Source: Saccharomycopsis crataegensis (lineage: Eukaryota > Ascomycota > Saccharomycetes > Ascoideales > Saccharomycopsidaceae). Taken from it: a stretch of 64,000 bases of DNA. Every line of letters starts with the position of its first letter. Within the stretch, counting starts at the first letter, position 1. A model generated the notes under the pieces. It did not search any database, was not told the origin of the DNA, and saw nothing but the letters and a program-made list of their open reading frames with translations. The DNA lies in the NCBI RefSeq assembly GCF_037102585.1, contig NW_027043821.1, positions 779,989 through 843,988 on the forward strand. The letters are read 5' to 3'. The position numbers were made by a program, and so were the translations under genes. Positions 18,501 to 26,879 of this stretch are shown one piece after another.

Positions 18501-19083
18501 GTGGTTTAGCACCCTTCCCGCTCTTTGGTCTTCTGGTAACCCCTTTACTTGTCAAGCAGCTTTCACATAACTGCACAGAATCTTCACTGTAAAGTTTACC
18601 TTTCACCAAATGAAACATCAGATTGAACTTGTTCATAATATTCATACTGGGATGGCCTAATCTCTGGTGCCACAACCCGCTCTTATCAACACTGTTAAAT
18701 GCCACACCATCGACACTGGTGTGCAAAGCATAAAGATCACTCATAACTGGATCTTTAACAGCAACCACTTTATTTTCAGGGTGCATTTTCACCTTGTTTC
18801 CTTCAAATAATAATCTTGCACCATTCAGAGTAGCCTTGGAAACAGAAATCAAATTGGCCTTTGACCCTGGAACATAATAAGCATCCTTGATTTCGATACT
18901 GGTGTTATCACGTAACTTAAACACCGCAGACCCGATACCTTGAACCTCGAGAGAACTACCATCAATACCCGAGATCTCACCAGAAAAAGGACCAATGGTT
19001 TTAAACATCTTTCTGTCATTCAAAATATGTTGCGAGGCACCAGAGTCAAAGTACACTCTGGAGGCCCTACCATGCATTCCCAT
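15550..19083 (-). CDS. Copia-like Pol polyprotein (element 1)
   Basis: 1177 residues: aspartic protease FDSGAS near the N-terminus, integrase with HHCC finger (HQRLGHP...CESC), D (MDVCG), D (RTDNGGEF) and E (NGVAERM), a long acidic linker, reverse transcriptase with YVDD, and RNase H (YCDADWAGD). It is in the same frame as gag, after one in-frame TAA. Compared with element 2 it has TVAHHSYQ for TVPHHSYQ just before the integrase glutamate; that proline is usually kept in copia integrases, so this copy may be impaired. Confidence 0.93.
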   Translation of the reverse strand: MGMHGRASRVYFDSGASQHILNDRKMFKTIGPFSGEISGIDGSSLEVQGIGSAVFKLRDNTSIEIKDAYYVPGSKANLISVSKATLNGARLLFEGNKVKMHPENKVVAVKDPVMSDLYALHTSVDGVAFNSVDKSGLWHQRLGHPSMNIMNKFNLMFHLVKGKLYSEDSVQLCESCLTSKGVTRRPKSGKGAKPQQPLQLLHMDVCGPINYGSIDSSKYFLTIVDGYSKFVEVKCLKNKSECADRIIEFITYTETMFKSQGKEFTVGTIRTDNGGEFVTGKLHDFMRSKGIAHELTVAHHSYQNGVAERMHRTIQDKTRSLIIGASMPVQFWSEGVRTAVYLINRTPSRVINFHTPYGRWYGYKPGLDHLRCFGSLAYVVIPNSLRNGKFDATAKVGVMLGYDRDHCAYRIFDPAANKIIVATQVRFDESRYYYQDVKRVTDWDTEIAKVSSSGGMGFAGGVAPGPVISDPDLEDVASEISVDDERMVSDLDDSERESTVSSSKDVEMRIIDDDEDATGELIPSRMVSEEFKLVTATKRKRSSGSRPKKSTGLIKRNPFGILAEVEQESDTFSSDSEREIAIEKPQRKKYRNDSSSKELTSFVPNGSSNDNLVVSEIEPHVEQPSDCDEESELNDDAEGKLLEYKPVNYVASCFMAGEAAALAGGSDVPGNYKEAMKSNESAEWKRPCDEEIAAHKENSTYELVELPKGRKPITCRWVFAKKDNGVFKGRLVARGFTQVKGIDYNETFSPVVRYESIRLMLSIAAKNGMAVHQMDVKTAFLNGSLQEELYMTQPEGYVVKGKETMVLRLKKSLYGLKQAPLVWNERIHSVLSSLGFVRNGAEYCLYSRKSEKSFVMVALYVDDLLIAGTSDFAIRKVKSELMNVFKMKDLGIVRKFLGINISQDNGGINMSLKDYIGSMLKEFGTENCNHDKTPTIAGQELTLVDNSAEDCDATAYRSLVGKLLFAANTVRSDISYIVGVLSRYLKEPKEVHYKAAKRVLRYLKGTKDLGIRYEAGNNDNGELLGYCDADWAGDKSDRKSTTGFVFKYANGAITWRSKKQATVALSTAEAEYMSLSEGVKEALWLMQVFKEFGINTGPVRMFDDNQGCIEMAKHPAFHHRTKHIDIRTHFIRDHIGSGSINLEYLSTGVMIADMFTKGLAAPQFLELRRLCGMETLN

Positions 19084-19089
19084 AAATGC

Positions 19090-19875
19090 TTACCAAGATG
19101 GTGATGGATTCTTCAGATCACCACCCATTCTCTCCTTTTTAGGAGCCTTGCAATCCTTCTTGAAATGACCGGGTTTTCCACAATTGCAGCACTTGTACTG
19201 TTTCTTAAAAGCAAACACAGGTTCCAAACCCTCAACACTGGTGGAACCAACCGATTTATCTCCAATGATTTCTCTTGTCAAATCTTGGACAAGCCCAATA
19301 TCAACATTTCCAATAGTCCTGCCATTTCTAGACTCATACGCAGTCATGACTTCCCTGGAAAGAGTTGCATTAAACCCGGCTTTCTGACCCAAGCTCAAAA
19401 ACAACGCACACAACACAGTGTTTCCGTCTAATTTGCCAACAGTATTCTTGAAGTGATTGAAGGCATCAATGAAATTCTCAACGTTTCCGTTGCTAGATTT
19501 CAACCACTTAGCGTCAATTAAATCTGAGATAATACCAACTGCATTTGTAACAGTCAATGTACCATAAGCATCCTTGAGAAACATAAACAAGTTTCTACCA
19601 GTACCATCAAATTCGGAAGCCTTAGTCAAAGCAGTGCCTGAGATGCTGTTGAAAATGGCTGTTGAAATAATCTCATCCATAATAGCAATCAATTGGGCAA
19701 CTTCATTAGCAGTTTCCAGCCCGTCAGTTCCGGTTTCCCCATTGATCAAGTAAGCATGTAAACCAAGACCTTTCATCTTCATCTTAACACTGATCAAAGT
19801 AAACCAATCATAAAAGTTCCCGGAACCCTTCAACTTCTCATCAGCAGCGAACGAAGTGAGAGCATTTGAACTCAT
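19090..19875 (-). CDS. Copia-like Gag (element 1)
   Basis: The start MSSNALTSF at 19875 is chosen because upstream codons of the open frame belong to the LTR. About 261 residues: an alpha-helical capsid-like region and a zinc knuckle CCNCGKPGHFKKDC near the C-terminus. It ends PSPSW then TAA, in frame with pol. The ATG lies within the primer-binding site. Confidence 0.92.
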   Translation of the reverse strand: MSSNALTSFAADEKLKGSGNFYDWFTLISVKMKMKGLGLHAYLINGETGTDGLETANEVAQLIAIMDEIISTAIFNSISGTALTKASEFDGTGRNLFMFLKDAYGTLTVTNAVGIISDLIDAKWLKSSNGNVENFIDAFNHFKNTVGKLDGNTVLCALFLSLGQKAGFNATLSREVMTAYESRNGRTIGNVDIGLVQDLTREIIGDKSVGSTSVEGLEPVFAFKKQYKCCNCGKPGHFKKDCKAPKKERMGGDLKNPSPSW

Positions 19876-19879
19876 AACC
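19871..19879 (-). other. Primer-binding site complementary to initiator tRNA anticodon region
   Basis: GGTTATGAG directly follows the 5' LTR and is complementary to CTCATAACC, the anticodon stem-loop of yeast initiator tRNA-Met. Copia, Ty5 and Tca2-type elements prime from such half-tRNA fragments. Confidence 0.75.
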
Positions 19880-20235
19880 TGTTGTAGTTTTGTAACTCTA
19901 GTTACAAAAGACATTGATAACAATAATATTCAATAATATTTATTCCCTTGTTATACTTGTTTTACTTGTTAACTATCTAAATTATATAAAGGACAAACTC
20001 AGACTATGGGGGCATGGCCCATATTTATATTAATCTCAATGGGTTCTAGAAGGTTCCATAAGCTCTAGAATGTTCCATGGAATTCTAGAAGGTTCCATAA
20101 GTTCTAGAAGGTTCCATAAGTTCTAGAAGGTTCCATAAGTTCTAAAAGGTTCCATGAGTTCTAGAAGGTTCCATAAGTTCTAGAAGGTTCCATGAACAAT
20201 GACTAACCACATAACTTTGGATTGCCAACTCAACA
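19880..20235 (-). repeat. 5' LTR (LTR-C) of copia element 1
   Basis: 356 bp, the longest LTR-C here, because the internal TTCTAGAAGGTTCC repeat has eight units (20044-20194) against four in the 3' LTR. Confidence 0.92.
20044..20194 (-). promoter_or_regulatory. Heat-shock-element array, 8 units
   Basis: Eight copies of TTCTAGAAGGTTCC or one-base variants at 18-20 bp spacing. Each has TTC-nn-GAA-nn-TTC, the three-unit binding pattern of heat-shock factor. They lie upstream of the TATA-like TATATAATTTAG in sense orientation. Other LTR-C copies have 4-5 units. Confidence 0.65.
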
Positions 20236-20319
20236 CTCCGCTTAAAAGATATTGCTTTCAAGCAAGAAGATCATTGAATCAACGGTCATTTTTTTTTTTT
20301 TTTTTTTTAAACAATACTG
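20236..20319 (-). mobile_element. LINE-I ORF2 end fragment with poly(A)
   Basis: About 53 bp of the LINE-I ORF2 end (to AAGCGGAG in sense), preceded in sense by a ~20-nt A-run and an 11-bp spacer from the next LINE-I. Copia element 1 abuts it; copia element 2 sits within 20 bp of the same LINE-I position at 30633. Confidence 0.7.
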
Positions 20320-22498
20320 TTTTTTTTTTAAAGACAAAATTCAATATATTAATTAATTATATAACTATATATCTCATAAACTACTTAATGTAGTTTGAAA
20401 ATTAAAGTGTTAAGGGAAAACCATTAATGGTGAAAAACCCTATTATTGTGAAAAAATGTTTTTATGCGTTTTTAAGGTTTTTAATTGTTTTATTTTTTTT
20501 TTTTTGATTTTATTTTCTTGTTTTTCCCCACCTATTTTTTTCTTCTCCGCTTAAAAGATATTGCTTTCAAGCAAGAAGATCATTGAATCAACGGCCATAT
20601 GACAATTGAAATGCCTTTTGGATTTCAATCTTGATAATTTTCGTTGGAAACCTAGATATCTATCGATCGTTCTGGTTTCGTTCATGTTGGTGGCAGGGGT
20701 AATGATTGTTTGCCAGGTTAATGGGATATTCAAGTCAATTTTTTTCCAAAGTTTCTGGGCCAATGGACATTCAATAAGATGGTGCTTCATGATTTCAAAT
20801 TGGATTTCCTTTGGGGCATATTGGGGTTCATCATATCTGGTTAATTTTTTGCTGCAATAGTCACAATGATTATTTACGTAATTGTGATTTTCAATGCCCA
20901 AATGAAAGATGTGAATATTTTGATATTTCCCCGGGAAATATTGGTTGAATTTTTTGAGGTTATGCCAAAAGTTATCAACTTGTTTCTGATTCACCCCAGT
21001 AATGTCCATGAGTGTTTTTGACATCTTTTTCACATCTTGTTTTTCCCGTTGTTTTTTACTTCCTTTAGTATGGTCAAAATCCTTAATTCTAATTGGAATG
21101 TGTTGTTGATATTTTTCAGGAATCCCTTTTTCAATTGAATTTTTCAAATCTTCAATTCCAATCTTCATTGGCTTCAACCTGATTGTACGTTTCTTTATAC
21201 CAAGAACTTTTCTGAAATCCCAGTACGCTGTCCTTTCAGCATCTGAGAATGTGCTGCTATTCATAACTTCTAAGGAAATTGAATCATTGGTATTCTCAAT
21301 GTCATCGGCTAGTTCAAGTAATACCACCCACCAATAATGAGTTTTGATATATTCATCCTTTGGTGATTTTGTTGGTGATGTTTTTTGAATGATGTTATTG
21401 ATACTTGATTGGATTTTAAAACGTAATATCTGGTTATATTTAGTGTGACTATCCAAAAACAAATCCTGGAAAATTTTGGCTCTTCGGTGTTGGAGTTGAG
21501 ACTTTAAATCAATCATTGAGAAACCGCCTTTGTTGTTGTGTGTCTTGAGTGTATCCAAAGAAATAGGTGTATCTTGCTTGACCAATAACTTAATCGATGT
21601 GTCAATTTGATTCAACTGATTGGGTAACAAAGGTTGGTGTAGTTCTTTGTAATAGAACTTGGATGCAATATATGTGTTGAATGCTTCTATTTTTGATTGA
21701 ATCAGCAAGCTGGTCATGTTTGATAACTTGTACTTGATATGAAGGTCACACTGCAATGTTTCCGGCCAAAATGTCACTGATGGTCCAATAGTTATCCCCA
21801 AATATGTCAATTGAAAGTTTTCATCAGCAATCTCAAATGGGAATGGTGTCAAAAATGGATAGGTATCAGTTGGTATGATTAGTTGGGATTTCTTTTCATT
21901 GAGTTTGCTGCCACTGAATTTTTCAAATAGTCTAATACATTTCATTGTTTTGGAATAATCTCTTTTATCTTTGAAGAAAACTGTGATATCATCAGCAAAA
22001 GCAAGATAATGTTGACTGCTATATGCTTCAGGTATCAAATCTCCTTGGTAACTATGGCCTCTGGTATTCTGTTTGATAGATCGTAGTAAAGGTTCTACTG
22101 CTAATGCAAATAATGAAGGGGGAAACGGATTACCTTGGAGGGTACCATTTTTTAAATTGAATAATGGGCCGGTCATGTTGTTGATGTATAAGGATCCCGT
22201 TGTCTGCTTGAGGATGTTGATGATTAACTTGGCTAATTTTTTTCCAAAATTTAAATGGGACAATAGTTGTTCCATATATTCGTGAGATATCCTATCGAAC
22301 GCTTTCTCCAAATCCACAATTAGTATCAGCTTTTGTGGATTTGGTATTATATGCGTTTTATCTTTTGGATGAATTAGACTATCTAACATTTCTCTGAAAA
22401 TGGTGATGTTGGAGAACGATGACCGGCCTGGAATAAAACCAGCTTGATCTTCCCCTATGATATCAGGCAAGTGCTTCAACAACCTTTTATTAATTTTA
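20320..22498 (-). mobile_element. LINE-I copy b, 5'-truncated
   Basis: Minus-strand LINE-I from mid-ORF2 to tail and poly(A), >98% similar by eye to copy a. Its 5' end meets the first 47 bp of an LTR-A, which lies upstream of tRNA-Gln. The LINE 5' end therefore faces the tRNA. Confidence 0.88.
20551..22482 (-). CDS. LINE-I ORF2 C-terminal two-thirds
   Basis: 643 residues beginning inside the reverse transcriptase (LPDIIGEDQAGFIPGRSS) and retaining the FADD catalytic box, the thumb/connection region and the C-terminal zinc segment. The first RT motifs and endonuclease are missing through 5' truncation; the start methionine is not the natural one. Confidence 0.8.
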   Translation of the reverse strand: MLKHLPDIIGEDQAGFIPGRSSFSNITIFREMLDSLIHPKDKTHIIPNPQKLILIVDLEKAFDRISHEYMEQLLSHLNFGKKLAKLIINILKQTTGSLYINNMTGPLFNLKNGTLQGNPFPPSLFALAVEPLLRSIKQNTRGHSYQGDLIPEAYSSQHYLAFADDITVFFKDKRDYSKTMKCIRLFEKFSGSKLNEKKSQLIIPTDTYPFLTPFPFEIADENFQLTYLGITIGPSVTFWPETLQCDLHIKYKLSNMTSLLIQSKIEAFNTYIASKFYYKELHQPLLPNQLNQIDTSIKLLVKQDTPISLDTLKTHNNKGGFSMIDLKSQLQHRRAKIFQDLFLDSHTKYNQILRFKIQSSINNIIQKTSPTKSPKDEYIKTHYWWVVLLELADDIENTNDSISLEVMNSSTFSDAERTAYWDFRKVLGIKKRTIRLKPMKIGIEDLKNSIEKGIPEKYQQHIPIRIKDFDHTKGSKKQREKQDVKKMSKTLMDITGVNQKQVDNFWHNLKKFNQYFPGKYQNIHIFHLGIENHNYVNNHCDYCSKKLTRYDEPQYAPKEIQFEIMKHHLIECPLAQKLWKKIDLNIPLTWQTIITPATNMNETRTIDRYLGFQRKLSRLKSKRHFNCHMAVDSMIFLLESNIF

Positions 22499-22545
22499 CC
22501 GATGGTAACCAGGACTCAACCTAACCATGATCCCATAATATAACA
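22499..22545 (-). repeat. LTR-A, first 47 bp, cut by LINE-I
   Basis: Reverse complement of TGTTATATTATGGGATC...ACCATCGG, breaking exactly at base 47. The LTR start faces tRNA-Gln. Without the later LTR-B insertion it would lie about 12 bp from the gene. Confidence 0.85.
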
Positions 22546-22551
22546 CAAAGC

Positions 22552-22755
22552 TGTTGTAGTATGGTTTGAGCTATTGGTTATAGGCAATGATACACGTGCT
22601 CATAACCATGAGCTCATAACCATTAGTATATAATTATAGTCGTCGATTATGAAAAGTTTTCAATATATATGATCTCTGGTTCTTCAGAGAGTAATACTAA
22701 ATCAATCCTAACCCGTGACTAACTACATCTAGTATAGTCGCATCGTAATATAACA
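22552..22755 (+). repeat. LTR-B solo LTR upstream of tRNA-Gln
   Basis: 204 bp, complete, ends TAATATAACA 11 bp before the tRNA-Gln 5' end. Flanking pentamers (AAAGC and GAAAC) do not match exactly, as can happen after LTR-LTR recombination between different elements. Confidence 0.92.
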
Positions 22756-22766
22756 GAAACAAATAA

Positions 22767-22838
22767 GGTTGTATAGTGTAGTGGTTATCACTTTCGGTTT
22801 TGATCCGAACAACCCCGGTTCGAATCCGGGTACGACCT
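22767..22838 (+). tRNA. tRNA-Gln (TTG)
   Basis: 72 nt; acceptor GGTTGTA/TACGACC; anticodon loop TTTTGAT gives TTG; B-box GGTTCGAATCC. Very like the Saccharomyces gene. First of a Gln-Leu pair with a 5-bp gap. Confidence 0.97.
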
Positions 22839-22843
22839 TTCTT

Positions 22844-22962
22844 GGAGGGTTGGCCGAGCGGTCTAAGGCGATCGACTCAAGAATCACATTTCTTCTTCTG
22901 TGTTAATCCAGTAGAGCAATCGATTATCGTAAGATGCGCGAGTTCGAATCTCGCATCCTTCA
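22844..22962 (+). tRNA. tRNA-Leu (CAA) with intron
   Basis: 119 nt including an intron of roughly 40 nt after anticodon position 37. Acceptor GGAGGGT/ATCCTTC; anticodon loop CTCAAGA gives CAA; variable arm as in class II tRNAs; B-box GAGTTCGAATCTC. Starts 5 bp after tRNA-Gln, so a shared primary transcript is likely. Confidence 0.94.
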
Positions 22963-23412
22963 TTTTTTGGCGGTTAACCTTTACTCTTTACCTCAGTGCG
23001 TCGTTCCTATTGGCTGTTGAGTTCAGTAAGAGAATGTGGTGGTTTACATAATCAATTTATAATCATCATAACTTACTATTTCTGGATATATCGAAATTTT
23101 GATATATTGGAAATATCAACATACAAATACAATTATATGCATAAGTAGATTGTAGTCAACTGGGATTGAGGACCATACCTTTACCTAGATGCTACTTTAC
23201 AACTCATTTGGGGTTCAAAGTAGATCTAAAGCTCGGTTATTTGGAGTAGGTGCTTAGATTGGGATGGCCAAGCACAAATATACGTTTGAGTAATTCGCTG
23301 CACCAGACTATCTTTGAGAATAACTAGAAAATATCATAAGGGGCAACGAACCACTGTGCCAGAGTTATTAATTCCCTTAATTCATCATACTTCGGCCTTC
23401 TGATGACGAATC
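22963..23412. other. Intergenic, nothing recognised
   Basis: 450 bp between tRNA-Leu and LTR-E. I see no ORF, RNA gene or known repeat. An imperfect inverted repeat around GATATATCGAAATTTTGATA (about 23084-23103) is AT-rich and could be chance. Confidence 0.5.
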
Positions 23413-23812
23413 TGTTAGAATTCTACAGGTCTACAAAGTATTTTAATAAATAAAGACGAAACAAACGCACTCACGTATAATAACAAACACTTTAGATAAT
23501 AAAGTTAAATATAAGGACAAACAGCACGACACCTAGCAACCTTAAACCAATAATGGCTGTAAATATAATCTTGATAGCAACGACTATAATATTTATTAGT
23601 AGAGATCTAATGATCTGTTTCCTAGTATAAGACCTACAGACCCCTTGATTGTAGGATCTCGAACTTGCGACAACAGAGCGCATTTTTATCAGAAGAGGTA
23701 ACTATTGTACATAGGTGTCCGGCGTTTTTCTTGTCGGAAAAACATTATTCCACCATAGTGCACAAAATCAAACTATTGGAGCTTGCACTGTACTTAGAGC
23801 TACATTTCAACA
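23413..23812 (+). repeat. LTR-E, near complete (400 bp)
   Basis: Starts TGTTAGAATTCTACAGG and ends TACATTTCAACA. It is about 50 bp shorter than the other complete copies (internal deletions). It abuts a LINE-II tail that lacks its last bases. No interior region of this family was recognised in the window. Confidence 0.85.
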
Positions 23813-25216
23813 ATTAATAAATATATAATTATATATATCTATGTAAAATCTTATAAGCTAATGCTCATTATATATGTTAGGGAAAACCATATCATATGGT
23901 GAAAAACCCTTTAGTGATAATTATTAGTATTTAAATAAAATATTTTTTTGTGATTGTTTTTGTTAATTTTTTTTTTTCTTTTTTGTTTTGATCGACTATT
24001 CAGCTCCCAGTAGTAATGATATAAATCAAGTTGTTAATTGATGTGTTCCAATCAATTTGGTTATGATATCTTAGGCGTGAGAGTTTGCGTTGATAGCATA
24101 GATAGCGGTCGATCTTTTTGATTGTTGATTCTGAATGATTGGGGGCGATTAAGTTATTCCATGCTAATGGAATTGGGATTTTCAATCTTGACCATAACTC
24201 GGTTGATAATGGGCATTGAATTAGGAAATGGGTCATTTTGATCTTGACTTGGAGTTCTGGTGATTCATGTTGTTGGTCTTGAGAGACGGTTTCGAGCCCG
24301 CAATAGTGACATTTTCTATGTTGGTAAAAAAATTGTTCAGCACCTAAGTGGAATATGTGTATGTTTTCAAAGTAACCAGGGCTATTATGTTGGTATTTGT
24401 GGAGTCTCTTCCAGAAAGAGTTTTGTTTCGTTTGGGTGACTTCTTGGATATTGATTAAAGTGGTGGATAATTTATGTTTATCAATTCTGGCTCTTTTTTT
24501 CTTGCTTCCCTGTTTGTGTTCAAACTCCATGACCAGTTTTGGGATCTCCATTTGATAGATAGTTGGTATACCGTCTTGAATGGACTTGGCAAGGTCTGAG
24601 TGTTTGATATTCATTGGGTTCAATGTTTGTTGTTGAGATATTGGTTTGGACAATAATTTATACCAAGCCACAAAAGCACATTTTTCCGCTGTGGTGAACA
24701 TTGGAAGATATATAACCTGGTTGAGTATGGACCTGCTGTCTCTCTTATTCTTAATATTGATCTGGTCACCCAATATTAACCGCCACCAGTATTGGGTTTT
24801 TATATATCCTTGTATCGACTGCTCTTCCTCGGATAGATTTTGTTTGATGATCATGTTTATTGCTAGTTGGAGCTTGAATCGGAGTAACTGGCAATATGGG
24901 TTTAAAGATTTGAGAAAGAGTTGTTGAAAGATTTTTGCCTTGCGGTAGCTCAATTGGCTTTTGATATCCACCATGCCATATCCTCCTTTCAATGGGCTTG
25001 TTTTTAAAGTGTCCATGGAGATTTTCAGTTTTTTGTTCACCTGGTTTTTGATGGATTGTTCTAGCAAATCTATTTGGTCTGGAAGCATAGGTGCATGAAT
25101 CTCGTGGTAATATAGCTTAGACAAGATATATGTGTTATATCCGACTATTTGACTTGATATTGGTAGTGAATTCATGTTGGTCATGTAATATTTGGTGCTG
25201 ATGTCTTTTTGGAGAG
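23813..25216 (-). mobile_element. LINE-II copy b, 5'-truncated
   Basis: Minus-strand LINE-II 3' part; the tail end and poly(A) are missing at the LTR-E boundary. Its 5' end (25216) meets the last 47 bp of an LTR-B that precedes tRNA-Ser by 10 bp. Confidence 0.86.
24000..25184 (-). pseudogene. LINE-II ORF2 C-terminal fragment
   Basis: 394 residues starting after the catalytic ADD box, so the reverse transcriptase core is gone. It keeps the connection region and the CHYCG...H...C zinc segment near the end. Differs from copy a by scattered substitutions only. Confidence 0.85.
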
Positions 25217-25263
25217 TAACTAACTACATCTAGTCTAGTCTCTAGTCGCATCGTAATATAACA
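25217..25263 (+). repeat. LTR-B, last 47 bp, cut by LINE-II
   Basis: Ends TCGTAATATAACA 10 bp before tRNA-Ser. It has about 7 extra bases (an added TCTAGTC-like unit) relative to other LTR-B copies, so the LINE junction is at a different LTR base but at the same distance from the tRNA as elsewhere. Confidence 0.8.
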
Positions 25264-25273
25264 AAAAAAACGA

Positions 25274-25355
25274 GGCACGGTGGCCGAGTGGTTAAGGCGA
25301 AAGATTAGAAATCTTTTGGGCTCTGCCCGCGCAGGTTCGAGTCCTGCCCGTGTCG
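25274..25355 (+). tRNA. tRNA-Ser (AGA)
   Basis: 82 nt, class II with a long variable arm (GGGCTCTGCCC); acceptor GGCACGG/CCGTGTC, discriminator G; anticodon loop TTAGAAA gives AGA. First of a Ser-Ile pair (24-bp gap). Confidence 0.97.
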
Positions 25356-25379
25356 TTTTCCTATGAGAAATGATTTTGT

Positions 25380-25472
25380 GGTCCCTTGGCCCAGTTGGTT
25401 AAGGCGTGGTGCTAATAAAAGTCTCATGATATTGTTACGCCAAGATCGGCGGTTCGATCCCGCCAGGGACCA
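25380..25472 (+). tRNA. tRNA-Ile (AAT) with intron
   Basis: 93 nt with an intron of about 19 nt after position 37. Acceptor GGTCCCT/AGGGACC, discriminator A; anticodon CTAATAA gives AAT; B-box GGTTCGATCCC. Confidence 0.94.
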
Positions 25473-26148
25473 TTTTTTTGTTGAAATACATGTCATAATT
25501 TAAATAATTATAAGACACTTATTTTTATTTGGTTGGAAATCTGTTGCATACACCGAGAATCTTTTCTGTATGAGAAAAATATTGAAAGTTGTTAGAGATC
25601 GGGTTCGCGTAGCTCAAGATTCAATCATTGGATATAATGATAGAGATGCTTAGAAAAACATTTCTTACAATTGAGTAGATTAAGATCAGCAGAATAACCG
25701 ATCCGCTTTTTTTTTCTTTTTGAGGGGGGGTTACCAACAGGGGAACTAGCTACCCTTGGCTGCTGACTCGGGTTTGAGCTCGTTGAAATCCTTGATGGTG
25801 GGTCTTGATAATTCTATATACACGATAGTAGTAACTATTGTTCGTTAAAAACTACAAAAGTAGTGGAAGTATTGTCAGTTCTAGTGAAATCACATTGCAC
25901 CACCTGAGAGTAGTAGTTACACAAACCATCCAGCCCCCAGTATAACTTATAACAACTCATTATTGTTACTTGATAATGCCCCAAGATAGCTCTAACTATA
26001 ACTTATCCGTCACTTCCAATGCGGCACCTACGGACGATCATACTTTCGCTCCGGTGAACTCTAGCAAGATTTTACAAGCTCCGTTGGGGCGGGTACGGAA
26101 GTTGACGCTGTGCTGCTACAGTGCATGAACAATTTCGGAGAGGGTGTG
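25473..26148. other. Intergenic, no gene recognised
   Basis: About 680 bp. It contains a pyrimidine run next to GAGGGGGGG (about 25707-25730) and ends in GGAGAGGGTGTG, which would suit a polypurine tract for the LTR-like repeat that follows. It may be decayed copia interior, but no motif supports this. Confidence 0.4.
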
Positions 26149-26343
26149 TGTTAGAATCTGGTTATATACACTAGCTCCACCTGACTACCAACATCCCAAT
26201 ACCGGTTACTACTTTATGTAAACCTTTATTTTATCTTTTATTTACTTTATTTATTTTATTTATGTCTTCATCGATTTCCCGATCAATTAATTATTTCTTT
26301 TATTTTAACTTTTTCTGTGCATAGAAGCGTGTGGATTCTAACA
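26149..26343 (+). repeat. Possible solo or 3' LTR (LTR-F, 195 bp)
   Basis: Begins TGTTAGAATC and ends GATTCTAACA, a 10-bp inverted terminus with TG...CA. A purine run just upstream resembles the tract before the copia LTRs. No second copy is in the window and flanking pentamers do not match. Confidence 0.45.
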
Positions 26344-26372
26344 GGTTAAAAGCCTTCTTCTCTTTCTTGATA

Positions 26373-26822
26373 TGTTGAAATGTAGCTCTAAGTACAGTGC
26401 AAGCTCCAATAGTTTGATTTTGTCTATCACTTAACTTAAGGGTACTTTATGTGATTTTGTGTACTATGGTAGAACAATGTTTTTCTGACAAGAGAAACGC
26501 CGGAAACCTATGTACAATAATTACCTCTTCTGGTAAAAGTGCGCTCTGTTGTCACAAGTTCGAGATCCCACAATCAAGGGGTCTGTAGGTCTTATACTAG
26601 GAGCCAGATCATTAGATCTCTACTAATAAATATTATAGTCGTTGCTATCAAGATTATATTTACAGCCATTATTGGTTAAGGTTGCTAGGTGTCGTGCTGT
26701 TTATCCTTACTACTGTCCTTATATTTAACTTTATTATCTAAAGTGTTTGTTATTATACGCGAGTGCGTTTGTTTCGTCTTTATATATATTAAAGTACTTT
26801 GTAGACCTGTAGAATTCTAACA
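26373..26822 (-). repeat. LTR-E, complete (450 bp)
   Basis: Reverse complement of the 28822-29271 copy with the same termini (TGTTAGAATTC...TTTCAACA in sense). No exact target duplication at the flanks (TGATA and TTCGA). Confidence 0.87.
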
Positions 26823-26879
26823 TTCGAAGAATATACTTCACTCAACCTCCCATTAGCTCTTGATTTCATTCGACTCTAT

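Larger units (their letters stand above)
15272..20235 (-). mobile_element. Ty1/copia-like element 1 (LTR-C family)
   Basis: Minus-strand element: 5' LTR 19880-20235, gag, pol, 3' LTR 15272-15542. The PR-IN-RT-RNaseH order defines the copia group. The interior is nearly identical to copia element 2 at 30634-35550, yet its two LTRs differ in length (356 and 271 bp) by repeat number. Flanks GATTG and CTCCG do not match, and left and right flanks are LINE pieces of opposite orientation, so it may have formed by recombination between two copies. Confidence 0.93.

Noticed and set aside
20044-20194. Regular short repeats resembling a CRISPR array
   Set aside because: The units are ~19 bp with almost no spacer and lie inside an LTR; unit number varies among LTR copies. 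Eukaryotic context. Better read as a minisatellite of heat-shock-like sites.
26149-26343. MITE with terminal inverted repeats
   Set aside because: The 10-bp inverted ends begin TG and end CA and a purine tract precedes it, which fits an LTR better; single copy leaves both open.
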